Shown here piece by piece: positions 8,895-18,672 of a stretch of DNA of 64,000 nt (position 1 is its first letter; every line of letters starts with the position of its first letter). This stretch comes from Lachnospiraceae bacterium. GTDB taxonomy: Bacteria > Bacillota > Clostridia > Lachnospirales > Lachnospiraceae. The position numbers were made by a program, and so were the translations under genes. The stretch spans positions 23,686-87,685 of the forward strand of contig JAAWNY010000003.1 in assembly GCA_022799175.1 (NCBI GenBank), read 5' to 3'. The notes under the pieces were generated by a model that saw only the letters and a list, made by a program, of their open reading frames with translations, made no database searches and was not told the DNA's origin.

Positions 8895-8913
8895 CAGTTC
8901 AATATTTGAACTG
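8895..8913. promoter_or_regulatory. Perfect dyad between plsX and acpP
   Basis: CAGTTCAA (8895-8902) and TTGAACTG (8906-8913) form 8-bp arms around a TAT centre, in the 55-bp gap before acpP. It could be an operator for a fatty-acid regulator or an mRNA hairpin raising ACP yield over PlsX; no T-tract follows, so a terminator is unlikely. Confidence 0.4.
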
Positions 8914-8945
8914 CCACAAAATTAAGAAAGAAAGGGGGGAAAAGG

Positions 8946-9176
8946 ATGGAATTTGAGAAGCTGCAGGGAATTATTGCCGAGGTGTTGAATGTGGAGACAG
9001 GAGAAATTACACTGGACACCACATTTGTAGAAGATCTGGGTGCGGATTCACTGGACATTTTTCAGATTGTTATGGGAATCGAAGAGGAATTTGATATTGA
9101 GATACCCAGCGACGCGGCGGAACAGATCGTTACAGTGGGTGATGCAGTGGAACAGATTAAGAATGCACTAAACTAA
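8946..9176 (+). CDS. acpP: Acyl carrier protein
   Basis: 76 residues, acidic, with the phosphopantetheine site GADSLDIFQI (Ser35) and the following helix rich in Asp/Glu. It carries acyl chains through fatty acid synthesis and delivers them to PlsX. Length and sequence are those of the primary bacterial ACP, not a polyketide carrier. The start is preceded by a purine-rich GAAAGGGGGG site. It sits between plsX and rnc, an arrangement common in Firmicutes. Confidence 0.95.
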   Translation: MEFEKLQGIIAEVLNVETGEITLDTTFVEDLGADSLDIFQIVMGIEEEFDIEIPSDAAEQIVTVGDAVEQIKNALN

Positions 9177-9242
9177 TGGAGAAGTGGTTTGCTGACTTGC
9201 TAGTGAGCAATCATGGAAAAAGAGTGCATACCAAATAGAAAG

Positions 9243-9284
9243 GGGGAGGGCGCGTCGCAGGAGAGCCTGGGTAGCGCCCTCTCC
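9243..9284 (+). ncRNA. Strong intercistronic hairpin between acpP and rnc
   Basis: An 11-bp GC-rich stem pairs 9243-9253 with 9274-9284 (one G-U pair) around a 20-base loop that can itself pair AGG with CCT. There is no U-tract, so it is probably not a terminator. Its place just before the RNase III gene makes an RNA-processing or autoregulatory site plausible. Type ncRNA is used only to mark RNA structure. Confidence 0.5.
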
Positions 9285-9308
9285 TTGTAAGACGGAAAGG
9301 GAAAGTAT

Positions 9309-10007
9309 ATGAATCGAGATTTGAAAGAATTAGAGGTGAGGATTGGCTATACGTTTCGGCAGAAAAAGCTGTTGCGTCAGGCTATGATTCATAGCTCTTT
9401 TGCCAATGAGCATCATATTGATAAGCTGAATTGTAATGAACGGCTAGAGTTTTTGGGGGATGCCGTTTTGGAGGTGGTATCCAGCGATTTTCTGTATTGG
9501 CAATATCCGGACAAGCCGGAAGGAGAGTTGACAAAGATTCGGGCCAGTCTGGTCTGCGAACCCACATTGGCCTATTGTGCATCAGAGATCGGATTGGGCG
9601 CTTATCTTTTCTTAGGAAAGGGGGAGGAAGCCACTGGCGGGAGAAGCCGGGATTCTGTAGTGTCGGATGCTATGGAGGCATTGATTGGGGCAATCTATCT
9701 GGATGGTGGTTTTGCTAATGCAAAAGAGTTCGTTCACCAGTTTGTGCTGAACGATTTAGAGCATAAGCAGCTCTTTTATGATAGCAAGACTATCCTGCAG
9801 GAAATCGTGCAGGCCGGGGAGGGCGGGCAACTTCTGGAATATGAGATACTAAAAGAAGATGGGCCCGATCATCGTAAGGTATTTGAAGTGATGGCTGTGC
9901 TCAATGGAGAGGAGATCGGCAGAGGAAGTGGCAGGACCAAGAAAGCAGCAGAGCAGGTTGCCGCCTACCGGGGAATACTGAAACTGAAGGAGCATATATG
10001 TACTTAA
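9309..10007 (+). CDS. rnc: Ribonuclease III
   Basis: 232 residues. The N-terminal nuclease domain has the signature NERLEFLGDAVLEVV and the second acidic cluster SDAMEALIGAIYLDGG that bind the catalytic Mg ions. The C-terminal ~70 residues (ILQEIVQAG to AAEQVAAYRGI) form a double-stranded-RNA-binding domain. It processes rRNA precursors and structured mRNAs. The 3' end overlaps smc by 10 bases, so the two are translationally coupled. The start ATG 9309 follows GGAAAGGGAAAG. Confidence 0.95.
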   Translation: MNRDLKELEVRIGYTFRQKKLLRQAMIHSSFANEHHIDKLNCNERLEFLGDAVLEVVSSDFLYWQYPDKPEGELTKIRASLVCEPTLAYCASEIGLGAYLFLGKGEEATGGRSRDSVVSDAMEALIGAIYLDGGFANAKEFVHQFVLNDLEHKQLFYDSKTILQEIVQAGEGGQLLEYEILKEDGPDHRKVFEVMAVLNGEEIGRGSGRTKKAAEQVAAYRGILKLKEHICT

Positions 10008-13000
10008 AGAGTATCGAGATACAGGGGTTCAAATCCTTTGCCAACAAGATTACTTTTGAATTTCATAATGGCATTACCGGGATTGTGGGTCCGAATGGCA
10101 GCGGCAAAAGTAATGTGGCAGATGCGGTTCGCTGGGTTTTAGGAGAACAGCGCATCAAGCAGTTGCGGGGCGCCAGTATGCAGGATGTGATTTTTGCCGG
10201 CACGGAGCTGCGAAAGCCCCAGGGGTTTGCTTACGTGGCAATTACTTTGGATAATTCCGATCATCAACTGACCATCGACTATGATGAAGTAACGGTTGCT
10301 CGTCGCTTATACCGTTCCGGGGAGAGCGAATATCGGATTAATGGCAGTGCTTGCCGGCTGAAGGATATCAATGAGCTGTTTTATGATACCGGAATTGGCA
10401 AGGAGGGATACTCGATCATCGGCCAGGGCCAGATTGATAAAATTCTCAGTGGAAAACCGGAGGAACGGCGGGAGTTGTTTGATGAGGCTGCCGGGATTGT
10501 CAAATTTAAGCGGCGCAAGCTGATAGCTCAGAAGAAGTTAGAGGATGAGAAGCAGAATCTGGTGCGGGTCAGCGATATTCTGGCGGAGTTGGAAAAACAG
10601 GTGGGTCCTCTGGCCAGACAATCCGAAGCCGCCCGGAAATATTTGAATCTGAAGGAGCAACTTAAGACTTATGATGTCAATCTTTTTTTGATGGAATCGG
10701 AGGGCATTCGGACTCAGTTAAGTGAAGTGGAGAAAAAAGAAACGATTGTGTCTCAGGATATGCGGGAAGCAGCTCAGCAAACGGAGGAGGAAAAAGCTAC
10801 CTATGATCGGTTGGAACAGGAACTGAGTCGGTTGGAAGAAGAAATCGGTGAAAAGCGAGAGCGGCTAGGCCAGGCAGAGATGGAGAAGGGAAATCTGGAA
10901 GGCCAGATTAATGTGCTTCACGAGCAGATTAATACAGAACGAATGAATGCCGATCACATCAATGCTCGCATAGAGTCTATTCAGAGAGAACGAGAGCAAA
11001 AAGAGCGGCAGGTTGTTGATTATGAAAAGGACAGTGCTGAGATTCGAAAGCAGGCGGCGCTCAGCAATCAGGAGCTTTTGCTGGCAGAGGAACGATTGCG
11101 TCAGGAAGATGAAACGATTATGCTGTTAGATCAGCGGATTGAGGCGGGAAAAGGCAATATTATTGATAGTCTAAATGAAAAAGCATCCTTGACAGCCAGA
11201 GAACAGCGCTATGAAGCCATGTTAGAGCAGGTACAGGTGAGGCATTCTGAGGTATGCCAGCGACTTTTGCGCTACAAGAGCGACGAGTCAGTGCAGGAGG
11301 AACTGCAACAAAAGGAGCGACAGAAGCTGGAGATTTCCAGACAGCGGATGGAAGGATTACTGTCCGAACAGACCGATTGTGAAACGGAGATGGAGCGCTG
11401 TGAGCAGGAGGTGCGGCGGCTGACCCGAGGATTAAATGAAAAGCAGCAGGAGTACCAGAGAGCGACCACCCGCCTCGAATCTCTGCGGAATCTGGCGGAA
11501 CGTTATGAGGGATACGGCAATAGTATTCGCAAGGTGATGGAGGTGCGGGACCGGGTTCATGGCATTCATGGCGTGGTGGCAGATCTGATCACGACAGAGC
11601 GGCAATATGAGATGGCGATTGAGACGGCTTTGGGTGGCAGTATTCAAAATGTGGTGACCGATTCAGAGCAGACGGCGAAGCAACTGATTGAATATTTAAA
11701 GAAAAATAAATATGGCCGAGTGACTTTTCTGCCATTGACCAGCATCGGGCAGCGAGGAGATTTTTCCCAGCCAGAAGTGCTTCGGGAGCCAGGAGTGATT
11801 GGCCTGGCCAGCGATCTGATTCAGGTTAAGCCACAATATCAGGTGTTGGCAAAATATCTTTTAGGCCGGGTGGTGGTGACGGCTACGATTGATCATGCCG
11901 TTGCTGTGGCCAGAAAATATAAATATTCTCTGCGGATTGTGACGTTGGAGGGCGAGCTGCTAAGCGCAGGGGGCTCGATGACGGGAGGTGCATTCAAAAA
12001 TTCCAGTAATCTATTGGGAAGAAAACGGGAGCTAGAAGAATTGGATGGTATCTGCAAAAAGGTATTGTCTATAGCGGAGCGACTGCAAGAAGAGCTAAAG
12101 ATGAATGAAGGAATGCTGGCAGAAAAAAGAGAAGAGTTGGGGAAGATTCGCGAAGCGTATCATCAGGAATCTCTGAATCAGAATACACTGGAGTTAAATG
12201 TTAGTCAATTGGAAGAAAAGAAGGAGGAAATTCAGGATTCTTCCCGGGATTTGGTACTGGAAAATCAACAATTGGAGGAACAGATTCGGGAGATTGAACA
12301 GAATCGTCAGCAGATTGCCCGGGATTCGGAACAATTGCGCCAGCAGAATGAGCAGGCAAATCAGGAGGTGGAACAACTTTCCGGACAGATGGAGAAAACC
12401 AGGCAAGTGAGAGAAACGCTAGCCCATGAGTTGGAAGAGATTCGTCTGCGGGCTGCCAGTTTAAAGCAACAGGTGGATTTCGTGATGGAGAATCTTCACC
12501 GAGTCAGGGAGGAGATTCAAAAACAGGAGGAAGAACTGGTGGGTTTGAAAACCGGAACCGGAGATTCCAGGTTGGCAATTGAGGAAAAACAACGGCAGAT
12601 CGGAGAGCTGAGGGAACGCATTGAAGCGGCCATAGATCGTCGGGAACAGTTGACGAAAGCGTTAGAAGTGCTGGGAGCCGGAAAGGAGGAAAAGACCCGG
12701 GAACAAAAGAGTATTTTTCAGAAACGTGAAGAACTGACAGAGCGAATCAGTCATCTGGATAAAGATCTGTTCCGGCTGCAGAACCAGAAAGAGAAACTGG
12801 AGGAAAGGCTAGAGAATCATGTAAACTATATGTGGAGCGAATATGAACTGACCTTCACTACAGCAGAGCCTTTGCGGGATCCAGAGCTAACTGTGATTTC
12901 CGAGGTACGAACCCAGATTGAAAAGTTAAAGGGGGATATCCGGGCACTGGGGAGTGTTAATGTCAATGCGATTGAGGATTATAAGGAGATCTCTGGCCGT

Positions 13001-13558
13001 TATGAATTTATGAAGACCCAGCATGATGATTTGGTGGAGGCGGAACAGACTCTCTTGCAGATCATTGAAGAGTTGGATACCGGGATGAGGCGGCAGTTTG
13101 CAGAGAAGTTTAAGGAGATACGCAGCGAATTTGATCGGGTGTTTAAAGAATTGTTTGGCGGAGGACACGGAACGTTGGATCTGATGGAAGGTGAAGATAT
13201 TCTGGAAGCAGGAATACAAATCATTGCCCAGCCGCCAGGAAAAAAACTGCAGAATATGATGCAGCTGTCCGGAGGAGAAAAGGCCCTGACAGCGATATCC
13301 TTATTGTTTGCAATACAGAATCTGAAGCCATCCCCCTTTTGTTTGTTGGATGAGATTGAGGCAGCGTTAGATGATTCCAATGTCGAGAGGTTTGCAGGCT
13401 ATCTGCATAAGCTGATTAAAAATACCCAGTTCATTGTGATTACGCATCGGCGGGGAACGATGGTAGCTTCGGATCGGCTTTATGGGATTACCATGCAGGA
13501 AAAGGGGGTATCCACACTGGTATCAGTGAATTTGATAGAGGATCAGCTGGAAGGATAG
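9998..13558 (+). CDS. smc: Chromosome segregation ATPase SMC
   Basis: 1186 residues, full length. Walker [10 protein letters not shown] lies near residue 32, followed by a long coiled coil. The hinge region is around residues 515-670 ([14 protein letters not shown] to [10 protein letters not shown]), then a second coiled coil. The C-terminal head has the signature [10 protein letters not shown] near residue 1089 and Walker [18 protein letters not shown] near 1113. It forms the ring-shaped condensin with ScpA and ScpB, which are not in this window. The start overlaps the end of rnc; ftsY follows after 90 bases. Several long antisense frames inside this gene are coding shadows. Confidence 0.97.
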   Translation: MYLKSIEIQGFKSFANKITFEFHNGITGIVGPNGSGKSNVADAVRWVLGEQRIKQLRGASMQDVIFAGTELRKPQGFAYVAITLDNSDHQLTIDYDEVTVARRLYRSGESEYRINGSACRLKDINELFYDTGIGKEGYSIIGQGQIDKILSGKPEERRELFDEAAGIVKFKRRKLIAQKKLEDEKQNLVRVSDILAELEKQVGPLARQSEAARKYLNLKEQLKTYDVNLFLMESEGIRTQLSEVEKKETIVSQDMREAAQQTEEEKATYDRLEQELSRLEEEIGEKRERLGQAEMEKGNLEGQINVLHEQINTERMNADHINARIESIQREREQKERQVVDYEKDSAEIRKQAALSNQELLLAEERLRQEDETIMLLDQRIEAGKGNIIDSLNEKASLTAREQRYEAMLEQVQVRHSEVCQRLLRYKSDESVQEELQQKERQKLEISRQRMEGLLSEQTDCETEMERCEQEVRRLTRGLNEKQQEYQRATTRLESLRNLAERYEGYGNSIRKVMEVRDRVHGIHGVVADLITTERQYEMAIETALGGSIQNVVTDSEQTAKQLIEYLKKNKYGRVTFLPLTSIGQRGDFSQPEVLREPGVIGLASDLIQVKPQYQVLAKYLLGRVVVTATIDHAVAVARKYKYSLRIVTLEGELLSAGGSMTGGAFKNSSNLLGRKRELEELDGICKKVLSIAERLQEELKMNEGMLAEKREELGKIREAYHQESLNQNTLELNVSQLEEKKEEIQDSSRDLVLENQQLEEQIREIEQNRQQIARDSEQLRQQNEQANQEVEQLSGQMEKTRQVRETLAHELEEIRLRAASLKQQVDFVMENLHRVREEIQKQEEELVGLKTGTGDSRLAIEEKQRQIGELRERIEAAIDRREQLTKALEVLGAGKEEKTREQKSIFQKREELTERISHLDKDLFRLQNQKEKLEERLENHVNYMWSEYELTFTTAEPLRDPELTVISEVRTQIEKLKGDIRALGSVNVNAIEDYKEISGRYEFMKTQHDDLVEAEQTLLQIIEELDTGMRRQFAEKFKEIRSEFDRVFKELFGGGHGTLDLMEGEDILEAGIQIIAQPPGKKLQNMMQLSGGEKALTAISLLFAIQNLKPSPFCLLDEIEAALDDSNVERFAGYLHKLIKNTQFIVITHRRGTMVASDRLYGITMQEKGVSTLVSVNLIEDQLEG

Positions 13559-13648
13559 AAGCTGACAAGAAAGCGTTTGAACAATTAGAGACCGGAGGCA
13601 AAAGCTGGGGTTTTTGTCTGTGAAATATCAAAAAGGAGCATATCGGAA

Positions 13649-14584
13649 ATGGAAGAGAAGAAAAGAGGATTTTTCAGCCGTCTGGTGGATGGACTAGCCA
13701 AGACCAGAGATAATATTGTGTCCGGAATGGACTCCATCTTCAGTGGATTTTCAGCGATTGATGAGGATTTTTATGAAGAGCTGGAAGAGACTCTGATCAT
13801 GGGGGATCTGGGAATGAAGACCACCATGTCGATTATGGAGGATCTACGCAGACGGGTAAAGGAACAACACATTAAGGAGCCAGGAGAATGCCGTCAGTTG
13901 TTGATCGACTCCATCAAAGATCAGATGAATCTGGGAGAAAATGCCTACGAATTTGAGAACCGTACCTCGGTGGTGCTGGTAATTGGGGTCAATGGAGTGG
14001 GAAAGACCACTTCTGTGGGGAAGTTGGCGGGCCAGTTGAAAGATGACGGTAAGCGAGTGATTTTGGCAGCAGCAGATACCTTCCGGGCGGCGGCAATTGA
14101 GCAGCTGACGGAGTGGGCCAATCGGGCCGGGGTGGAGATTATCGCCCAACAGGAAGGATCGGATCCGGCGGCAGTGATTTATGACGCGGTGGCGGCGGCG
14201 AAGTCCCGAAAGGCGGATGTGCTGATCTGTGATACGGCGGGACGGCTTCATAATAAGAAGAATTTGATGGAGGAGTTAAGAAAAATTAACCGGATCATTG
14301 ATAAGGAATATCCGGGCGCTTACCGGGAAACATTGGTGGTGTTAGATGGAACCACAGGACAAAATGCGCTTTCCCAAGCCAGACAATTTATGGAGGTGGC
14401 AGACATTACCGGAATTATTTTAACAAAGCTGGATGGGACAGCGAAAGGCGGGATTGCGGTGGCGATTCAGTCGGAGTTAGGGATTCCAGTGAAATATGTG
14501 GGGGTTGGAGAAACGATTGACGATCTGCAAAAGTTTAATTCGGGAGATTTTGTGAATGCATTGTTTCAAGTGAGAGAAAGTTGA
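13649..14584 (+). CDS. ftsY: Signal recognition particle receptor FtsY
   Basis: 311 residues, the short form without the long acidic N-terminal A domain of E. coli FtsY. An N-domain helical bundle (~20-100) is followed by the GTPase G domain with [15 protein letters not shown] near residue 112, [29 protein letters not shown] and a C-terminal [12 protein letters not shown]. It docks the Ffh-ribosome complex to the Sec translocon. It ends the smc block; the ylxM-ffh genes that often follow are not here. RBS AAAGGAG. Confidence 0.96.
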   Translation: MEEKKRGFFSRLVDGLAKTRDNIVSGMDSIFSGFSAIDEDFYEELEETLIMGDLGMKTTMSIMEDLRRRVKEQHIKEPGECRQLLIDSIKDQMNLGENAYEFENRTSVVLVIGVNGVGKTTSVGKLAGQLKDDGKRVILAAADTFRAAAIEQLTEWANRAGVEIIAQQEGSDPAAVIYDAVAAAKSRKADVLICDTAGRLHNKKNLMEELRKINRIIDKEYPGAYRETLVVLDGTTGQNALSQARQFMEVADITGIILTKLDGTAKGGIAVAIQSELGIPVKYVGVGETIDDLQKFNSGDFVNALFQVRES

Positions 14585-14635
14585 TTTTATCAAAGGTTTT
14601 GCCATGAATATAATTTTAGAAAAGAGGAAACAAGG

Positions 14636-15856
14636 ATGGAAGAACTGACATTAGAGAAATTTGAGGAAGCTTCAGAGGAGGTACAAAAGGTTACTCAGGA
14701 GACCAAGCTGGTATATAGTGAGTACTTTTCGGCCCAGACAGGAAACAAGATTTATTTTAAGCCGGAGAACATGCAATATACCGGAGCTTATAAGGTTCGG
14801 GGAGCTTTTTATAAGATCAGCACTTTAAGTTTAGAGGAAAAAGAGCGGGGGCTGATCACTGCGTCGGCAGGGAATCATGCACAGGGGGTGGCTTATGCTG
14901 CGAAGTTAGCCGGGATCCGGGCAGTGATTGTAATGCCTACGACTACACCGCTTATTAAAGTGAACCGTACGAAAAACTATGGAGCAGAGGTGGTTCTTTA
15001 TGGAAATGATTTTGATGAAGCCTGTTCCCATGCCTACCATTTAGCGGAGGAGCAAGGCTATACCTTTGTCCATCCTTTTGACGACCTTGACGTGGCGGCA
15101 GGCCAGGGCAGTATTGCCATGGAAATTATCAAAGAGTTGCCCACAGTAGATTATATTTTGGTGCCAGTGGGAGGAGGGGGCTTGTGTACCGGAGTGTCCA
15201 CCTTGGCAAAACTGTTGAATCCCAAGATTAAAGTGATTGCAATAGAGCCATCGGGAGCCAATTGTTTGCAGGCATCTTTGAAGGCAGGAAAAGTAATGAC
15301 GCTTCCCACGGTAAGTACAATCGCAGACGGTACAGCGGTACACCGTCCGGGGGAGAAGCTATTTCCCTATTTGCAGGAAAATGTGGATGATGTGATAACA
15401 ATTGAGGATTCGGAGTTGATTGTGGCATTTTTGGATATGGTAGAAAACCATAAAATGATTGTGGAGAATTCGGGACTGCTGACGGTGGCAGCATTGAAAC
15501 ATATGGATGTGAAGAAGAAAAAAATCGTATCAATCTTGAGTGGCGGGAATATGGACGTGATTACTATGTCCTCCGTAGTGCAGCATGGGCTGATTCAACG
15601 GGATCGGATCTTTACGGTGTCAGTTCTGCTGCCGGATAAGCCAGGAGAATTGGCGAAAGTTTCCTCTTTGCTGGCAGAGGAAAAGGGAAATGTTATCAAA
15701 TTGGAGCATAACCAGTTTATTAGTATCAACCGGAATGCGGCAGTAGAATTACGAATTACCCTGGAAGCAGAGGGAACGATTCACAAAAATCAGATTGTTC
15801 AGCGGTTGAATGATGAGGGATACCGGCCCAAATTGGTAAAATCAAAGGGAATGTAA
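14636..15856 (+). CDS. ilvA: Threonine ammonia-lyase with C-terminal ACT domain
   Basis: 406 residues. A fold-type II PLP enzyme with the Schiff-base lysine in GAYKVRGAF (about residue 53), the N-terminal substrate loop TASAGNHAQG and the glycine-rich phosphate loop VGGGGLCTG. Residues ~325-400 form one ACT-type regulatory domain (TVSVLLPDKPGELAKV). It deaminates threonine to 2-oxobutanoate. The ~400-residue single-ACT form occurs in both anabolic (IlvA) and catabolic (TdcB-like) groups; no ilv or tdc partner is adjacent, so the physiological role is open. RBS GAGGAAACAAGG. Confidence 0.85.
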   Translation: MEELTLEKFEEASEEVQKVTQETKLVYSEYFSAQTGNKIYFKPENMQYTGAYKVRGAFYKISTLSLEEKERGLITASAGNHAQGVAYAAKLAGIRAVIVMPTTTPLIKVNRTKNYGAEVVLYGNDFDEACSHAYHLAEEQGYTFVHPFDDLDVAAGQGSIAMEIIKELPTVDYILVPVGGGGLCTGVSTLAKLLNPKIKVIAIEPSGANCLQASLKAGKVMTLPTVSTIADGTAVHRPGEKLFPYLQENVDDVITIEDSELIVAFLDMVENHKMIVENSGLLTVAALKHMDVKKKKIVSILSGGNMDVITMSSVVQHGLIQRDRIFTVSVLLPDKPGELAKVSSLLAEEKGNVIKLEHNQFISINRNAAVELRITLEAEGTIHKNQIVQRLNDEGYRPKLVKSKGM

Positions 15857-15887
15857 AAACAAGAAATAAGGATCAGGGGAGGAACTT

Positions 15888-17204
15888 ATGCAAGAGGAAT
15901 ATGAGGAAGAGGAACAGGTAAAGGAACAACACAAGCCTGGAGAACCTGGGCATACTGACTGGAGGAAGACGCCACTGGCAGATAATATCCATTATTTTAT
16001 GAAGTGGACTTTCATATCTGTGATTATCGGTGTAACAGTGGGTGTGGTTGGCGCTGTATTTGGTCATGGGGTGATATTGGCTACAAGGCTGTGGCAACAA
16101 TTTCATTGGACCGTTTTCTTTATGCCAGTGGCAGGATTGCTGATTGTGTGGCTCTATCAAATGGGACATGAAGAAAAGAATCGGGGAACGGATCTGATAC
16201 TAGAGTCCGTATCGGCGCATCAGGAGATTCCGGTGATTACGGCACCTTTGATTTTTGTATCTTCCATTTTAAGTCATGCAGTCAGTGCGTCGGCAGGACG
16301 AGAAGGCGCGGCACTTCAGCTGGGCGGCGCTTTGGGGAATCTGACTGGAAAGATGATGCGGCTAGATGAAAGGGATCGGAAGATTGCGATTATGTGTGGG
16401 ATGAGCGCCTGCTTTTCGGCTCTTTTTGGCACGCCGCTGGCCGCCGGGGTATTTTCCATGGAGGTGGTTAGTATCGGAATTATGTATTATGCGGCTTTGG
16501 TGCCTTGTTTATTTGCCTCCTTTATCGGTGCAGCAGTATCTGGAAGATTGGGACTGGTGGCGGAGCATTATGATATTGGTCTTGTGCCAGTTTTTGATTT
16601 TGAGGGAGCAGCATTGACGGTTCTTTTGGGAATTCTTTGTGCGATTGTAGGGATTTTTTTGTGTCAGGCTATGCACAAAAGCGGATCTTTATATCGGAAA
16701 TATTTTCCCAGTCCTTATTGGCGGATATTGGCAGGAAGCGGAATCTTTATTGTTTTGACTATGATTTTCCGAAGTCGATTTTATAATGGGGGTGGTTTGC
16801 ATCTGATCGAGCGCTGCTTTGAAGGGGAGACTGTGCCCTATTATGCGTTTGCGATCAAAATTCTGTTTACGGCTGTGGCATTGGGAGCTGGGTTTAAAGG
16901 TGGCGAAATTGTGCCGACACTTTGTGTGGGAGCTACCTTTGGCTATACGATGGCGGCGCTTTTGGGGATGCCTTCTGGACTTTGTACAGCAGTAGGAATG
17001 GCCTGTTTGTTCGTCAGTGTGACGAATTGTCCGGTTTCCACAATATTTATGGCATTTGAATTATTTGGTTTTGAAGGTATGCCTTTTTTTGCACTGGGAA
17101 TTGCAATCAGCTTTACATTGTCAGGATATTATGGACTATATCATAGCCAAAAATTTGTATATTCGAAAATTCGGACAGAGTATATTGATCGGAAGTCAAA
17201 TTAA
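15888..17204 (+). CDS. CLC-family anion channel/antiporter
   Basis: 438 residues with about ten hydrophobic segments after a charged cytoplasmic N-terminus (acidic stretch EEYEEEEQ). The conserved gating-glutamate motif appears as SAGREGAALQLGG instead of the classic GKEGP, and the later ion-pathway motif as GAGFKGGEIVPTL. It moves chloride or another halide across the membrane. The GREG and KGGE-type motifs recall the fluoride-exporting CLC subgroup, but no riboswitch can fit in the 31-bp gap upstream, so chloride and fluoride remain both possible. RBS GGGGAGGAA. Confidence 0.82.
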   Translation: MQEEYEEEEQVKEQHKPGEPGHTDWRKTPLADNIHYFMKWTFISVIIGVTVGVVGAVFGHGVILATRLWQQFHWTVFFMPVAGLLIVWLYQMGHEEKNRGTDLILESVSAHQEIPVITAPLIFVSSILSHAVSASAGREGAALQLGGALGNLTGKMMRLDERDRKIAIMCGMSACFSALFGTPLAAGVFSMEVVSIGIMYYAALVPCLFASFIGAAVSGRLGLVAEHYDIGLVPVFDFEGAALTVLLGILCAIVGIFLCQAMHKSGSLYRKYFPSPYWRILAGSGIFIVLTMIFRSRFYNGGGLHLIERCFEGETVPYYAFAIKILFTAVALGAGFKGGEIVPTLCVGATFGYTMAALLGMPSGLCTAVGMACLFVSVTNCPVSTIFMAFELFGFEGMPFFALGIAISFTLSGYYGLYHSQKFVYSKIRTEYIDRKSN

Positions 17205-17266
17205 ATATAGTGATTTACAAAGAAAAAGGGAAGAGAAGGAAGAGGACAATCAGGGAGAACAAGAAT

Positions 17267-18583
17267 ATGAGAACATTGATTGAAAAGGCGGCTATAGTGA
17301 CGATGGACGAAAATGAAAATATGTGGCCGGAAGGCTATGTCTTGTTTGACGAGGAAAGTATTCTGGCAGTGGGAGAGGGGAGCTGTAGCCAGGAGGCAGA
17401 CTTGCGGATTGACGGAAAAGGCGGTATTTTAATGCCGGGGATGGTGAATGTCCACAGTCATATTTCCATGATGCCTTTTCGCTCGATGGGAGATGATTGC
17501 CCGGATCGTTTGCGGCGCTTTCTGTTCCCTCTTGAGTTGGCCGCCATGACTCCTGAGCTGGTGTATGCGGCGGCTCGCTATGCCGTTTGTGAACTCTTAT
17601 TGTCCGGAGTGACCTCAGTGCTGGACATGTATTATTTTGAGGATCGGGTAGCCAGTGCCTGTGAAGAGATGGGGATTCGTGCCTGGGTGGGAGAGACTGT
17701 GATTGGTCAGGAAACCTGCGACAGCAAAAAGCCTTATGGAGGATTGGCCTTGTGTGAGGAGCTGATTCGCAAATGGAAGGGACACGACCGGATTCATCCG
17801 CTGGTGGCGCCCCATGCCACCAATACCAGCTCTCCCGAGATGCTGAAGGCTGCCTATGAATTGGCAGAAAAGTATCAGGTGCCTTATACGCTTCATGTCA
17901 GCGAAATGGATTATGAGATGCGTTATTTTGAAGAACAATATGGCAAGACGCCCGTGGCTTTTTTGCAGGAGCTGGGGGTACTGGGAAAAAGCACGATTGC
18001 GGTCCACTGTATTCACACAACGGACACAGATATTCAGATATTTGCCAGAACGGGGACAAAGGTGGCTCATTGCCCAGGATCTAATACCAAGGCAGGAAAA
18101 GGGATCTGTCCGGTATTGGACATGAGAGGAGCGGGCGTGAGCGTAGGTGTGGGGACGGATGGTCCATCTTCTGGAAATACGCTGGATTTGTTTACGCAAT
18201 TGAAAATGATTGCCTGTTTTCAAAAAACAAAATATCGGGATCGCAGTGCATTTCCGGCAAAAGAGATTGTAGCGTTGGGGACCATGGAGGGAGCTCGGGT
18301 GTTAGGAGCGGAGAAAGAGATTGGCTCTATCGAGGTGGGAAAGCGGGCGGATCTGGTGCTTCTGGAAACACAATCGGCCAATATGTTTCCGGTTTATAAT
18401 CCGTATTCGGTGATTGTATATTCTGCCAATGCATCGAATGTAGACAGCGTATGGGTACAAGGGCGACAACTGGTACGAGGACATCAGCTGGTGGAGGCAG
18501 ATTTGACAGCGGAGAGACGACGTTTGTGGCTGGAAATGGCAGAATTTCAAAAACAGGCAAAACAATATCAGAATGAGATATGA
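17267..18583 (+). CDS. Amidohydrolase of the SAH/methylthioadenosine/guanine deaminase group
   Basis: 438 residues, metal-dependent TIM-barrel amidohydrolase. Metal ligands are visible as NVHSH (residues ~60-64), LHVSE, AVHCIH and GTDGPSSGN, and the C-terminal composite domain has the usual KRADLVLL. This motif set is shared by S-adenosylhomocysteine, methylthioadenosine and guanine/8-oxoguanine deaminases, which hydrolytically remove an exocyclic amine. The start was set at ATG 17267, which has AGGGAG upstream; an in-frame codon at 17210 would add a poor Lys/Arg-rich leader. A promoter and a PotABCD-like importer follow, so its substrate may be what that importer brings in. Confidence 0.78.
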   Translation: MRTLIEKAAIVTMDENENMWPEGYVLFDEESILAVGEGSCSQEADLRIDGKGGILMPGMVNVHSHISMMPFRSMGDDCPDRLRRFLFPLELAAMTPELVYAAARYAVCELLLSGVTSVLDMYYFEDRVASACEEMGIRAWVGETVIGQETCDSKKPYGGLALCEELIRKWKGHDRIHPLVAPHATNTSSPEMLKAAYELAEKYQVPYTLHVSEMDYEMRYFEEQYGKTPVAFLQELGVLGKSTIAVHCIHTTDTDIQIFARTGTKVAHCPGSNTKAGKGICPVLDMRGAGVSVGVGTDGPSSGNTLDLFTQLKMIACFQKTKYRDRSAFPAKEIVALGTMEGARVLGAEKEIGSIEVGKRADLVLLETQSANMFPVYNPYSVIVYSANASNVDSVWVQGRQLVRGHQLVEADLTAERRRLWLEMAEFQKQAKQYQNEI

Positions 18584-18592
18584 TAAAACCCG

Positions 18593-18621
18593 TTGACATT
18601 TTCTGACAGGAATGATATTTT
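18593..18621 (+). promoter_or_regulatory. Candidate promoter for the PotABCD-like operon
   Basis: A perfect TTGACA at 18593-18598 and TATTTT at 18616-18621 with 17-bp spacing, just after the deaminase stop. The -10 match is modest. Confidence 0.45.
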
Positions 18622-18672
18622 ATTTTTATAAAATTTCATTAAAAATGTATCAAAAGAAAGGTGGGAATCCCC

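Noticed and set aside
15857..15887. Possible fluoride riboswitch before the CLC gene
   Set aside because: The gap is only 31 bases and mostly ribosome-binding sequence; no aptamer can fit.
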